Assembly: GCA_003313425.1 (NCBI GenBank)
Contig: NHZP01000053.1
Span: 248,001 to 312,000 of the forward strand
Direction: 5' to 3'
DNA length: 64,000 nt
Origin: Pseudopyrenochaeta lycopersici
Lineage: Eukaryota > Ascomycota > Dothideomycetes > Pleosporales > Pseudopyrenochaetaceae
Under the pieces are notes generated by a model. The model did not search any database and was not told the origin of the DNA. It was given only the letters and a program-made list of their open reading frames with translations. Below, in pieces: positions 1-9,959 of the stretch. The translations under genes and the position numbers were made by a program. Positions within the stretch are counted from its first letter, which is position 1. Every line of letters begins with the position of its first letter.

Positions 1-163
1 GCAAACTAACCAGGAAGGCATTGATGATTCACTTTGTTTCTGCTGTGAGGCTCAAATTCATGCAAGGTCGCGTAGTCCACTACCTGAGACTTTTAACTAA
101 AGCAATCGCTGATTCCAGCTCGTAAGAAACTGTCCTGTACGTGCTAACTATATAATTATTATA

Positions 164-186
164 ACGTGAGCAGCAAGCGAAACGCC
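164..186 (+). repeat. Left terminal inverted repeat of Fot1-like fossil
   Basis: 23-bp TIR, pairs with 1969-1991 with one mismatch at TIR position 9. It is followed by a near-copy of its own inner part (AAGCGAAACGCC, then AAGCGAAGCGCC), a sub-terminal repeat. Confidence 0.9.
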
Positions 187-1968
187 TAGGTAAGCGAAGC
201 GCCCACCCTACTAAGCTTTATAACTTTACACGTTAATAACTTAATCTTATAAAAAGCTATTATAGCTTATAGTAGCTTAAATTAATCCTCTACTTCTACT
301 ATATCTTTTTTACACGTGCGCTTATTATATCTTACCTCTCTATAAGTTTTATAGCGTTAGATACTTCTTATACTAGCACCTGTTTAAGCCTTCTCTACAC
401 GCCTCTTTACCTTAAGTTAGGTATTAACGTCCCTCTAAGTAATTAAGTCCTCTCCCTCCTCCTTTAATAGGGTCTCTCCCTGCTAGATCTACTTTTTCTT
501 ACGCTTTTTTTACTTAGAAGTAGTTTTATTTACTTACTTAAGACTAGCTACTCTAGCTTCTAGTAACGTATATAAGTATACTTTTAATATTAATCTTTTT
601 TTAACTTATAATACTATCTTAATAATAGAATTACGAGAAGAACTCTTATAGTTATAAATCCTCTTTATAATTAGTATTATTTAAGCTTTTATCTCCTAGG
701 CGTTACTAGGTATTTTAGAGTGCTAGAGGGTAGGCCCTAGTAGAGGTAGTATTAGCGTGTAAGGCTTTACCTTAAGCTTTAATAGTACTACCTCTAGGCT
801 GTGTAGGACTAGGCTAGTTACTTAGAAGCTAGATAGAATATTCTACTATAAGAATAAGGTCTTAAATACCTCCTTAAAAGAAGTTAGGAATACATTTTTA
901 TTAATATAAGTAATATAACTGTTTACTAAGACCCTAATCTCTTACTAGTATACCTACTTTAATAGCGTAAAGTAGCTTATATTAAGTAGCTATAAGATAT
1001 AAGATAAATAGGAAGGTATATAGAGGGTAATTATCTTATTCTCCTTATATAGATCTTAGAAGGTAAGTAAATTATAGCTCTTATAGCTATTAATTACTAG
1101 TAGCTAGTAACTACTTACTATCTAGGCTATTATATGCTAGATAAAGTGCTGTAGCTAGGCTAGACTAAGTTTATTATTAGTCTATTTGTTCTTACTAAGG
1201 CTTATACGCTAGCCCTTAGATAGATTAGGTAACTAGGACTTATTATAGTTTTTAGCTTTAAAGATAATAAAGGGTAGAATTGTCTAGCCTATAGCGTTAA
1301 TACTAGTAATTAACGTTACTTACTTATAGTTACTAGGTTATATCCCTAGTAGTTAAGTACGTCTCTTAGACGTAGTTACTACCTTAACAGACCCTCCTAC
1401 GCCTATAGTAAAGCTAGTCTTATTAAAGTTATAGGTATCTTTATCTAGACGCTGTACTTAGCTTTAATATTACGTATAAGGTTAAACTAGAGGCTAATAA
1501 TAGCTAGATTACTGTATAGGACTCTCTAGTAGTCGCGTAGCTTACTTAGCTAGGATTTAATCTTAGGCTTATAAGAGACGAAGTTTCTAGCCTATTTTTC
1601 TCCTACTTAGCTACTACTATAAGTAGCTAGTAACTAATTTACTATCTTATAGAGATAAGATAGTGTAAGGGTAAATCCTCGCGCGTCTAGCTTCCTTATA
1701 TATTAGATAATTGCGTCTTCCTTATACCTGTTAAGCTTTAATAAGTTAGGTTAGCTATCGCGTTGTAAAAGCTTTTTAGCGCGTTAGTTATAGAGAGTCC
1801 TTCTAGGAATGTTATAGACTGCTGCAGCTTATTAATTACTTAATATTGCGTCTTTTTTTATTACTTAGATAGCTAAGATAATTCTATCCTTATAAGGGAG
1901 TAATTTAATATTAAGTTGTTGAGATATTGTAGTTAAAGGTAGAAGGAGGTGTAGTCTTGGCAAGAGTG

Positions 1969-1991
1969 GGCGTTTCGCTTGCCGCTCACGT
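1969..1991 (-). repeat. Right terminal inverted repeat of Fot1-like fossil
   Basis: Reverse complement of 164-186 with one mismatch, followed by target-site TA at 1992-1993. Confidence 0.9.
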
Positions 1992-2701
1992 TAGTATAAT
2001 TTACTTCTATTTGCTGCGAGACTTTTAGTCGTGCGAGGCTGTCGTAAGAGTACTAAGTCCAGCCCTCGAGCCATATATTAAGTTTAGCCTTGGGTGTGCC
2101 TTTAATTAGCGGAATCTACGAATTTTCGAGAGAGCGGCTGGGGCTAGTCAGTTGTCTCTCTTTCTAACGCGATCAAGGTGTTTTTGTGCCCTCTGACCTA
2201 ACTGTGGCAAATCCTTGCAATTCTCTCACTAAATTGACTATCTTGTCACTACAGCAGTCATCATGGCTTGAAAGTGGCATGTTTGACCTATCTGTAAGGG
2301 TAAGTAATTGTCACAACAGGTCATGTCTATTATATCATATCCTATAGTAAGAGCGAAAATATTGGCGGGAGGACCGATTAGTCAATGGACATTGCACATA
2401 ATTTTGCAAGGTGGGTTCCATCAAACTCACCCCTATCTTTAGACCCCTATAGAAAAAAGAAATTTAGTAGCAATAGCCAGTATAGAATAATTGGTGATTT
2501 CTCTCTAGATAGGTTCCCCTAAGTCACCAGGATTCGTCAAGCTCAAAGTTGAACGCCCCCAACAAATCCCATCCAACGCGAAGCGCGATGATTGATCCTC
2601 CACATTTGTATAGACAATGAAAGTTCATGCATAGTAAAATAACACGTTGCATACTTTCATACAGCGAAAGAATCATTGGTAAGACCTGTGGACACTTATT
2701 G
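1992..2701. other. Intergenic, nothing recognised
   Basis: Base composition returns to normal straight after the transposon. No coding frame, RNA gene or repeat seen. It is downstream of the minus-strand kinase-myosin tail gene and would hold its 3' end. Confidence 0.5.
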
Positions 2702-4171
2702 CTATTGATATGATCGTTTTCGAAGTCTAATTTCTCTTCCTATGCAACGGCTCGTGAAGAGACAATCTCTGCAAGTCTTCTCCAGCGAGGTGTTTGTAGC
2801 CCTATATTTCCAGATTATTATATTTTCAGAGCCTACGAAAATGCAATATGAATGCTTACAAGATGGCGTATACGTCGTCAGCGTAGTTATAGGACGATAC
2901 TCAGCGATTTCAAAAGGTCCGCTGCCTTCTATATCTACTGCGGGGAGGAATAGAGCACTATTCTCTGTTACGTCCGAAGCGACAGCCTTCATGACCTTAT
3001 CGCTAATTGGCTGTTCGTAGCTGCTCACGAGATACTGATCGAGAAGTTTCTGGATCTGTCTCGGCGAAAGTATCCAGCAAATATCTCGGATAATCTCGAT
3101 ATCTTTGAGACTGGCCTTTCTGAGTTGTAGAAGTTTGGTTGCCTGCATGAGATGCTCAGTTTGTAGCATACACTCAGTCAAATCATGGCTTTTGCACCAT
3201 TCTTCAATCCTAGTGACATTGTAGTTGATCTGAAGACCGCGCTTCCAAGACAAGAAGTCTCTCTTCACCAACAAATCGTTGAATGCTGTGACGCCAAGGA
3301 GGCGGATCAATTCCGTCAGGGTCTGGACGACGACGGAATGTTCCAGGTAAAAAGCCTTCAAGGCTTTGTAAACATCGTTGAGCAGGCTGAGAACGTTGTC
3401 TGTACTATACCCAGGCACTATATGAGTTTGCAGGAGCCTGTAGGGGTGGGATTCACCGCTCCCATGCTCGACAAATCCAGGGATGCATTGTGACTCAACG
3501 ACGGCCGGCACAATCATTTTGGAGAGCTTCTTCTTAAGCGTCCTCATCAAAGTGTGGTAGATAGAGAATTCTAAAACCTCTAAGTCATATTTGACGATCT
3601 CAAGCAGATGGCCGTACTCATTGAGGCTGGACTTTTTTAGTTCATACCAGTGCTCTGCATGGAAGGTAAAGGAGAGCATCTCGTGCACGTTAGAAAGCCA
3701 GAATGCACATAAATTTACTGCTTCATCACTCTCGCGTTGTATAACCTTCTGCTGGATTGACTGCATTGCGTTGGCCAAGAAGTGTTCAGACTCTCTGACG
3801 GCGCCATTAGCCCACATCTCGGAGATGACAAGGTTGATGAGATTTGCCGGGAAGAGAACCTCTGCTTCCGTTGGTGCGAGTGTGGTGGCTGGCGAAGGGA
3901 TCTTGAGATTCTCGATCAGACCTATGGCGACCTCATTATTGAGACCCTCCTCGTCACCCAGGATATCCTCAATCTCTAGCTCGAAAATGCCATGGCCAGG
4001 GTTGAAGGTGGACCCAGATAGGTTTCCACGATACGCAGTGGCGGTAGAGACAATTTTATCATGACGCTTACCAGAAATTGGGCTAGCAGAGTGTTTCGGA
4101 CATAAAGCAAGGCCGCGCTGGGCAACTGTACTACTTCCCCAGAGGGAAGGTTCTGAGATCGAACTCGAAGA
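2702..4171 (-). CDS. Myosin V globular tail (DIL domain) half of the chimera
   Basis: From about 3997 to 2848 the translation follows the fungal class V myosin (Myo2/MyoE type) globular tail: EVAIGLIENLKIP, FPANLINLVISEMW, FWLSNVHEMLSF, KKKLSKMIVPAVVESQ, FNDLLVKRDFLSWKRGLQ, YNVTRIEEWCKSHDL, LMQATKLLQLRKASL and SPRQIQKLLDQY. In true myosin V this domain binds vesicle and organelle receptors. No motor, IQ or coiled-coil region is present; upstream comes the kinase. The reading frame is open through the whole domain, which suggests constraint until recently. After YTPS near 2860 similarity ends at GTAAGC, a plausible 5' splice site, so the last residues may be read from a further exon. It has no start codon of its own before the duplication. 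Confidence 0.8.
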   Translation of the reverse strand, partial: SSSSISEPSLWGSSTVAQRGLALCPKHSASPISGKRHDKIVSTATAYRGNLSGSTFNPGHGIFELEIEDILGDEEGLNNEVAIGLIENLKIPSPATTLAPTEAEVLFPANLINLVISEMWANGAVRESEHFLANAMQSIQQKVIQRESDEAVNLCAFWLSNVHEMLSFTFHAEHWYELKKSSLNEYGHLLEIVKYDLEVLEFSIYHTLMRTLKKKLSKMIVPAVVESQCIPGFVEHGSGESHPYRLLQTHIVPGYSTDNVLSLLNDVYKALKAFYLEHSVVVQTLTELIRLLGVTAFNDLLVKRDFLSWKRGLQINYNVTRIEEWCKSHDLTECMLQTEHLMQATKLLQLRKASLKDIEIIRDICWILSPRQIQKLLDQYLVSSYEQPISDKVMKAVASDVTENSALFLPAVDIEGSGPFEIAEYRPITTLTTYTPSCKHSYCIFVGSENIIIWKYRATNTSLEKTCRDCLFTSRCIGREIRLRKRSYQ

Positions 4172-4232
4172 GGCCGCGCTGGGCAACTGTACTACTTCCC
4201 CAGAGGGAAGGTTCTGAGATCGAACTCGAAGA
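4111..4232. repeat. Perfect 61-bp tandem duplication (2 copies)
   Basis: Copy 1 is 4111-4171, copy 2 is 4172-4232, identical over 61 bp, with 5 more matching bases (GGCCG) after copy 2. Perfect identity points to a very recent event. It shifts the frame between the kinase and myosin-tail parts. Confidence 0.97.
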
Positions 4233-5420
4233 GGCCGGGCATTCGACTTGCTCTTCTCTTTGTTTCCATTTCGCTGATGATGCCGCTGCCGTACCAACCC
4301 TTTCCAGCTTAATTTTTGGAGCACAGTCATTACAAAAGCATTCAAAAACTGGGCTCGACCAAGGTTGCCATAATAGATTCATATGATGAAGGAGAGCTGC
4401 GGCGCTGATGCGATCTTCATAATTGGGCTCCAACATGTCGTAACAAACGCGAAGAATCTGATCTCGGCCTGGCACACTAGCAGAAGAATGATCTAGAACT
4501 TTTCGAACGCTGTCAATGGATTTCCAATATGGTCGTGAATTAAAGGATCCTAATCCGATTTGGGGTTCCAGCACGGCCAAAATATCAATAAAAACACACC
4601 CCAAGGAGAAAACATCTGACTTCCGGTTTCTCTTTTCCCAATTTGCAAATTCTGGAGCACAATAATGGTAAGTTAATGCTCCTGGATTCCCAGCAGTGGT
4701 CGTGTCTTGGTGACTAGCATCGAGTGCAATGCCAAAGTCAGTATAGATTATACGACCATTGTGGACTAAAATATTTTGCGGTTTAATATCCTTGTGCCGA
4801 ATTGTATGCTTATGAATGAACGTAAGGCCACTGATAAGGCATCCAATTGAACGATCGAGAATAGCGTTTTGTTCTGTAGTTGGAGGTTTTCCAGAGTCCA
4901 GTAATGCTTGCAGATAGGCCGCAAGATCTCCACTGTCGGCAACTGGGGTGAGGTACATGCCTAGATCGCGGCCGCAGGTATATGTCGCAAACACATTGAT
5001 GATATGTGGGTGAGGGGATAATCGTTTTATGATCTCGATCTCGTTCCGAAAAGCCTCTTTGGCCTTCTCTAGCGCTGTACCGTTGTATTTGCGAAACGCT
5101 TTATGCGCAAACCTCAGACCATTTGTTTTGTCTTCTACCAATTCGACAAGAGCACTTCCACCCATGCCGAGGTGCTTGACATGTCGGAAAGGCAGTATGT
5201 CGCGGTCCTTAATATTTAAGTGCTGCCCCTTCAAAACTACAATGCCACTATGTTCACAGATCGTTTCAACGTCTGTTGGAATTGCCTGACTAGCTGAAAA
5301 AGGTGAGCTGCGTTGTAGAGAAATCAAAAAAGTACGAACATTCGGGCATAGCTGGAAGGGTGAGCGGCAAGGCTGGAAACTAGGGTTTTGGGATTCGCCA
5401 CCTGCACTCCGTGGGGGCAT
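4131..5420 (-). CDS. Ser/Thr protein kinase half of the chimera
   Basis: Protein kinase fold with its main motifs, numbered from the ATG at 5420: glycine loop LGMGGSALVEL near residues 85-94; AHKAF with the ATP-binding Lys at 107; helix-C region NEIEIIKRL; catalytic loop IRHKDIKPQNIL with Asp 211 (HKD instead of HRD); TDFG with Asp 228; CAPEF near 254. All catalytic residues are present, so the kinase part alone could be active. The frame runs to a stop at 4131 after crossing both copies of the 61-bp repeat, giving a tail of about 13 residues read out of frame from the second copy. An ATG at 5420 is used because the longer open frame starts at TTG. Substrate and pathway unknown. Confidence 0.75.
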   Translation of the reverse strand: MPPRSAGGESQNPSFQPCRSPFQLCPNVRTFLISLQRSSPFSASQAIPTDVETICEHSGIVVLKGQHLNIKDRDILPFRHVKHLGMGGSALVELVEDKTNGLRFAHKAFRKYNGTALEKAKEAFRNEIEIIKRLSPHPHIINVFATYTCGRDLGMYLTPVADSGDLAAYLQALLDSGKPPTTEQNAILDRSIGCLISGLTFIHKHTIRHKDIKPQNILVHNGRIIYTDFGIALDASHQDTTTAGNPGALTYHYCAPEFANWEKRNRKSDVFSLGCVFIDILAVLEPQIGLGSFNSRPYWKSIDSVRKVLDHSSASVPGRDQILRVCYDMLEPNYEDRISAAALLHHMNLLWQPWSSPVFECFCNDCAPKIKLERVGTAAASSAKWKQREEQVECPASSSSISEPSLWGSSTVAQRGLFEFDLRTFPLGK

Positions 5421-8090
5421 ACGAATGCCGTTATGACGTTGGTAGGAGGACGGCTGCAACGCTTAGGCCATACCCTTGCAAGGTGGCGAGTTCTGTAGAA
5501 GTTCTAGGGAGTTGGGCTGGTTCATCGGAGGCATGGACCTCCACCCGCTAATAGTCCCCCGTAGCCAAGGCTGAGCTATACCGCAAAGACTTCGGGGCTC
5601 GTCGGCCCCGCTAATCACAGCTCTGCACAGCCGCAGGCCTAACAACGGTTTGAGCAGATTGCATTCTATTTATTATGTAGCACTTCCGAGCCAGTTTTGT
5701 CAATTAAAGCAGCAACCTTGCATGAATTTGCGCGCCATGGCAGGCATAAGGAGGAGACTTCACAGCATTGCAGCGCGCTTCTGCGGCTCAGAAAGACCCT
5801 TGTTGCATCACTACGAGCAATAAGTGCTCAATAAGAGTGCCGTATAAGAGGAAATTTCCTTGACGCGAATGAAGGCTCTGAGTAAATCAGGCGTAAAAGT
5901 AATAATTTAGAGGAACGTAATTGTAGGCAATAGGGCTTCTTACTGCTTAGATATTTCTACAGCACACTACTTGAATAAAACTACAGCAAATGTTGACCTG
6001 GTAGGCGTTGTTTAGAGTAAAAGCACCCCTGACCTTTTCTCAGTATAGTGGATTTCTCGGTACGTTACCTTTCCTAAAGTGACTTGGAAACTTGAAAGGA
6101 ACCGAAAGGGTATTTTAATAACAGCATTACACTTCGTGAGGCAATTTATAGTACTAACAAGATAGTAGATATGAAGTATGCGGCTAACACAATTTTAATG
6201 CTTCATCAGGCCTACCTTTGCGAACACTCAGTGCCACCGGAGGTGGTAATACTGTTACCAAGGAGTTTAGGGTGGGCTGGAAAATCGTCCGAGTGCGAAG
6301 TCTGAAATCACGGTGCGAGTATTCGCTATATTTAGAGGGGCGTATGATTCGTGATTAATGGTTCTGACGAAGGTTATAGTGAGCAGCGAGACAAGACACT
6401 CATTACATTGTTCAGCTACCATATGAATGTCACTGCAACACAAAAATGTTCGCTAGGAAAGCCTCTACAGAACAAGCCACATGTCTCAAGCACAATGTCT
6501 CGTATTTTTCGTTGAAGACAAAGGAGTGGATTTATTCATGCTGTCTCTTTGAGACGTGAAAGTGATTGAGCCATCGGACAACATCTCGGCCTTGCTGGAT
6601 ACGAAACACTCAGAACGCTGTGTGGATACTAATGCGTAAAGTAAGTCCTAGTATTGATGGAAATGCTCCACTTCTGATTTTCTCGATGTAATGCCTGGAA
6701 TACGTGATAATGAATAGTAAAGTAGCTGCTGCAAATGGTGGAATGCTCGTGAGAAATGAATTGATTTATTCCTCTGCATCCATAGCGACGTCAGATCAAC
6801 TGCTGAGACACTAGGTGAGCGTGCAAGCCTGTGATGATGACGCATCATCACATCTAGCTTCAACATCTGAGTGATGATTATCAGAAGGGCCATGGCCCAG
6901 TGAGAAGAAGTTCGCAAAAAGCGGTCAGCGAAGATTTTGAGGGGCTTCTCGCTGAAATAGTACACCATGCACGCGTCTAAAGCTTGACGTATTTGCGAAA
7001 GGGGTGCTGCAGAGAGGGCACCAAGGACCCTCGGAGTCGATGTCATCGCTAAGACCCGCCGAGATATTGGTGTGAGTTGAGCTATGAAGACCCATATCTG
7101 ACATGCACTATACACATGGGCACCAGCAAGGTCTTAAGCACCGAATCCTTCCCAGCAATGCGGTACGTGCTTTCGCATTAGCAAGTCCATGATTCTTCCC
7201 TGAGTATCCACACCTGCTCTCGTGCCCCTGCTCCCACACAACCGGTGCAACATTCTTCAGATCCGCCAGCTGACATGGCGGTGAAAAGGTGGTTGAATTT
7301 GAATTTTATCGTCGTGTCTTCGCCTCGTGGTTACGCTCGTGGGTAGATCGAGGAAGGCGTCTTGTATGCGTGTGGGAGGGTCCTGCTGGGAATGAGAAAC
7401 GAGACATGCTGACTAGCCAGATTGGGGCAATATAAACAGGTACGGTCAGTCAGTATGGTGAGTCACATTTGTGGGAATATTGGAGTTTGCAAGTTGCGCT
7501 TGGAAAACGGTACTCCTGGGTAGCTTGGCCTAGCTCGTTGAGGGGAGCTCTCGTTTGGGACGCACGATTGGCAGAGTAATCCAAGGCAGTCTGTGAAAGA
7601 AGTATAGTAAAGTGTTGATATGTGAAGTACAAATTATCTAAGAAAGGATGGAGTTACACAATCTCTCTACTTAGCCAGGCACCAGCGTCCACCCATCTTA
7701 CCCACACACCATCACACATCATCATCACACACCTAACCACACCATATCCACAAACACATCACCTCCCCTTACATGCTCCACCACAGACACCCATCACCCA
7801 CCTACCACCACCTCTCCGATCGCACGCGTCGCACCGACCCTGGCCTTCGCAGCCGGTGGCGCGATTGCACTACGCTTCTCCTTCTAGCTGTGCGACACTC
7901 AGCCGCAATGTGCAACGGGCACGGCTTCCGCATTGGGGGCAAGTCAGGTACGGGGGCCTGGGGGTCTAAGCCGGGTTGCAACGCTTGGTGAGAGGGTGAA
8001 GTATTGATTGTCTGGCAGGATGGATGGATGAATGGATGGGTTGGATGGGTTGGGTATTTGTGTCTTTGAGTTTGGGAAGGGGTGGTGAGG
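5421..8090. other. Long gap, no convincing gene
   Basis: 5463-5645 is open on the minus strand in the kinase frame but ends at the TAA at 5460, so it may be a lost 5' part or leader of that gene. 5646-7600 shows only short frames with alternative starts and no recognisable product. 7680-7830 is CA-rich low-complexity sequence on the plus strand. 8010-8050 carries short GGATG/TGGATGGGT repeats just before the next promoter. Confidence 0.4.
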
Positions 8091-8097
8091 TATAAAA
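8091..8097 (+). promoter_or_regulatory. TATA box of the small secreted protein gene
   Basis: TATAAAA lies 136 bp upstream of the ATG at 8227 in otherwise mixed sequence, in the range expected for a regulated fungal promoter with a leader of about 100 nt. Confidence 0.5.
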
Positions 8098-8226
8098 GAA
8101 GGGGAGTTTACTATGTTTATTGTTGCATATCAGTGTGAAGAAGAGATTATTGCGACTTGATATTTCCTGCTCCTGCCACAGATCTGATAAGGCGTTCTTT
8201 CCCAGATCCACAGGTCACACAATACC

Positions 8227-8780
8227 ATGCGTCCCGTCGCCATCTTCTCCACGCTACTCGCGCTGACACCGGCCTCCCTTGCTTTTCGCCGGATCTTCAA
8301 ACCTTCAGGTCCTCCTCCAGATCTGCCCCCAAGCATGCTCATCCCCGTGTACAACTTCTACAGCTTCATCGCATACCCGAGCGCGCCCGAGGAACTGTCC
8401 GAGGTTGACTTTGTCATTTTAGACCGCACGTATGCAACATCGTGCCGCGTCCAGGTCAAGGCCAACGAGACGATATTCTCAGACTACGTGTACCACCCGT
8501 GTGCGGGGGATGTGAAGTATCCCGATGTCAAGTTTTCGTTCCGGATAAATGAGGGGTTCACAGAAATGACTTTGAAGAAGAGTTGGGATAGCAATGGGTG
8601 AGTGAAAAATATTGGTGCAAGGGGAATGCTGACGAGTGCAGGACATACATAACTGGCTTCGCCAGCCAGCAAACCAACTGGAACGAGAGCGAGGGCGGCA
8701 ACGTGACGGCTAGCGAGTCTGGAAAATACTACACCAATCTGGGCAGATGGGACTTTGAAATTACAAGTCTGATTGCGTGA
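8227..8780 (+). CDS. Small secreted protein, possibly AA1-like (Alt a 1 fold)
   Basis: Two exons, 8227-8597 and 8642-8780, with a 44-bp intron (GTGAGT...GTGCAG, GCTGAC branch site), encode 169 aa. The start (MRPVAIFSTLLALTPASLAF) is a clear signal peptide, so the protein should be secreted. Only two cysteines follow in the mature part (SCRVQ and HPCAG), enough for one disulphide, with N-glycosylation sites NET, NGT and NES. The order Cys, about 20 residues, Y-x-P-C, then F-S-F and a late T-Y motif resembles the AA1-like domain of small secreted proteins of plant-associated Dothideomycetes, but this match is weak. Candidate secreted effector or surface protein; role unknown. A TATA box sits at 8091. 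Confidence 0.75.
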
Positions 8781-9092
8781 ACTGGGCTGAAGGGCAGGAG
8801 ATGAACAAGGCCGGATTGGGAATAGCGTACTCTGGAATGATAAGGACTTGAAGTTTGAAATCATTAATTAAATTGTCAGGTAGCCCCAGTGTCTCTTCTC
8901 TTGAACGCATAGCTCAGAATTGCAATGATAAAGCCCCGTACTCCAAGGTCCAAATATGCCCTACAGGAAGGAAAGCCGACGAAGACAGATTCGACATGAC
9001 GACATGTCAACGGCAGGACGTGCAGCTTGATTGATAAGAACGCTCTCTAGCAGACGAGCGATATACGTAGTGGAAATGACAGAGCAGATCGC

Positions 9093-9959
9093 CTAGCAAT
9101 TGCAGCCTCCAGGACCCTGTGTCTGGTTGGCCTCGGGCCTTAGGTTGACGCCCTGTCGTTGCTGGCCTGGCCGTAGATTCCGCGGCCCAGCTTGGTCGAG
9201 CGGTAGCTTCTTTGCGATGGCGGTGAATAGTTCGCGAACATTTTCGCTCGTCTTTGCCGAAGTCTCGAAGAAGAGGAGGCCGGCCTCGCGGGCATACTGC
9301 TCGGCGTCGGCAGTGGCGATGGCGCGCTTATCGGGGGATTCGGTGACCAAATCGAGCTTGTTGCCGGCAAGGGCGATGATGATGTTCTCGTTGGCCAGGC
9401 GCTGCAGCTCCTTGACCCATGCCTTTGCCTTGTCCAAAGATGCCTGTCCCTGTCAGTACCGGGCAACGTCGGTGATGCCATGCACGTACGGCTTGTGTGA
9501 TATCGTAGACGACGACGGCGCAGTTTGCGTTCCTGTAGTACATGGGCGCCAGCGACTTGTAGCGCTCCTGGCCTGCCGTGTCCCAGATCTCAAACTTGAC
9601 TGTTGTGTTCTCATCGAGGGCGATGGTCTGGGTGAGGAAGGCGGCGCCGATGGTGGATTCCCGGTAGTCGTCGAATTGATCCTGCGCGAGTCAGTCTAGC
9701 ATCACCCTTCGCTCCCATGATACACTTACTTTGACGAATCGCAATACTAGCGACGACTGTGGTGGTGTTAGCTCAACGATAATTATATCACGGCTGCCTT
9801 GATGGCATATGTACCTTTCCAACGGCGGATTCACCTGCGCATGGTTAGCCACAGCCGGGGACATGCATCACGCATTCAAAGCATACCGAGCAGCACCAAC
9901 TTGAACTGGGCGAACCTGGAGCCTCCAGGCCGCTGACCCTGTGGTGCTCTGGCGGACAT
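9093..9959 (-). CDS. YPT5: Rab5-family small GTPase (Ypt5/Vps21 type)
   Basis: Five exons on the minus strand (9959-9887, 9834-9815, 9756-9730, 9681-9490, 9443-9093) with introns of 52, 58, 48 and 46 bp join to 220 aa, a normal Rab length. Seen: P-loop GESAVGKSS (residues 25-33), switch I STIGAAF (the Rab5-type effector loop), [20 protein letters not shown] and a C-terminal GGCNC for double geranylgeranylation. Rab5 proteins act on early endosomes in fusion and endocytic transport. Exons 2 and 3 are only 20 and 27 bp, placed around the P-loop. The gene is divergent to SAC1 with a 380-bp gap. Family assignment is secure; which Rab5 paralogue it is cannot be told. Confidence 0.93.

Larger units (their letters stand above)
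164..1991 (-). mobile_element. RIP-degraded Fot1/pogo-type DNA transposon (1828 bp)
   Basis: Both ends are exact: 23-bp terminal inverted repeats starting ACGTGAGC, one mismatch, each flanked by the dinucleotide TA (162-163 and 1992-1993), the target of Tc1/mariner superfamily elements. The interior is extremely TA-rich with no long frame. On the minus strand around 950-1300 a stop-riddled translation still follows the pogo/Fot1 DDE domain: an LL-V-N/D-x-x-x-SH-like block, then an ENKIITLYIP stretch matching the usual N-x-I-x-x-x-x-x-P-P-H region. Size fits Fot1-class elements. The sequence outside the TIRs is normal, so decay stops sharply at the element boundary, as expected of RIP. Its TIR differs from the intact element at 18294-20420, so it is another family. 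Confidence 0.85.
2702..5420 (-). pseudogene. Kinase-myosin V tail chimera, split by a 61-bp duplication
   Basis: Two overlapping minus-strand frames form one disrupted gene. The upstream frame (to 4131) encodes a protein kinase; the downstream frame (to 2702) encodes the globular cargo-binding (DIL) tail of a fungal class V myosin. They meet in a perfect 61-bp tandem duplication (4111-4171 and 4172-4232). Both copies encode SEPSLWGSSTVAQRGL, one in the kinase frame and one in the tail frame, so one unit fewer gives one continuous frame; 61 is not a multiple of 3. Upstream, an in-frame TAA (5460-5462) separates the first ATG (5420) from another open stretch reaching 5645. Either a recent pseudogene, a gene read with an unusual intron inside the duplication, or an assembly error. 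I know no standard family with this domain pair. Confidence 0.75.

Noticed and set aside
6648..7115. 155-codon minus-strand frame
   Set aside because: Opens at GTG, not ATG, has no domain, signal or splice structure and an odd composition.
7622..7991. Overlapping plus-strand frames rich in Thr, Pro and His
   Set aside because: They come from CA-rich low-complexity sequence upstream of the small secreted protein gene.
9100..9699. 199-codon plus-strand frame over the Rab5 gene
   Set aside because: Antisense shadow of a well-supported multi-exon GTPase gene.
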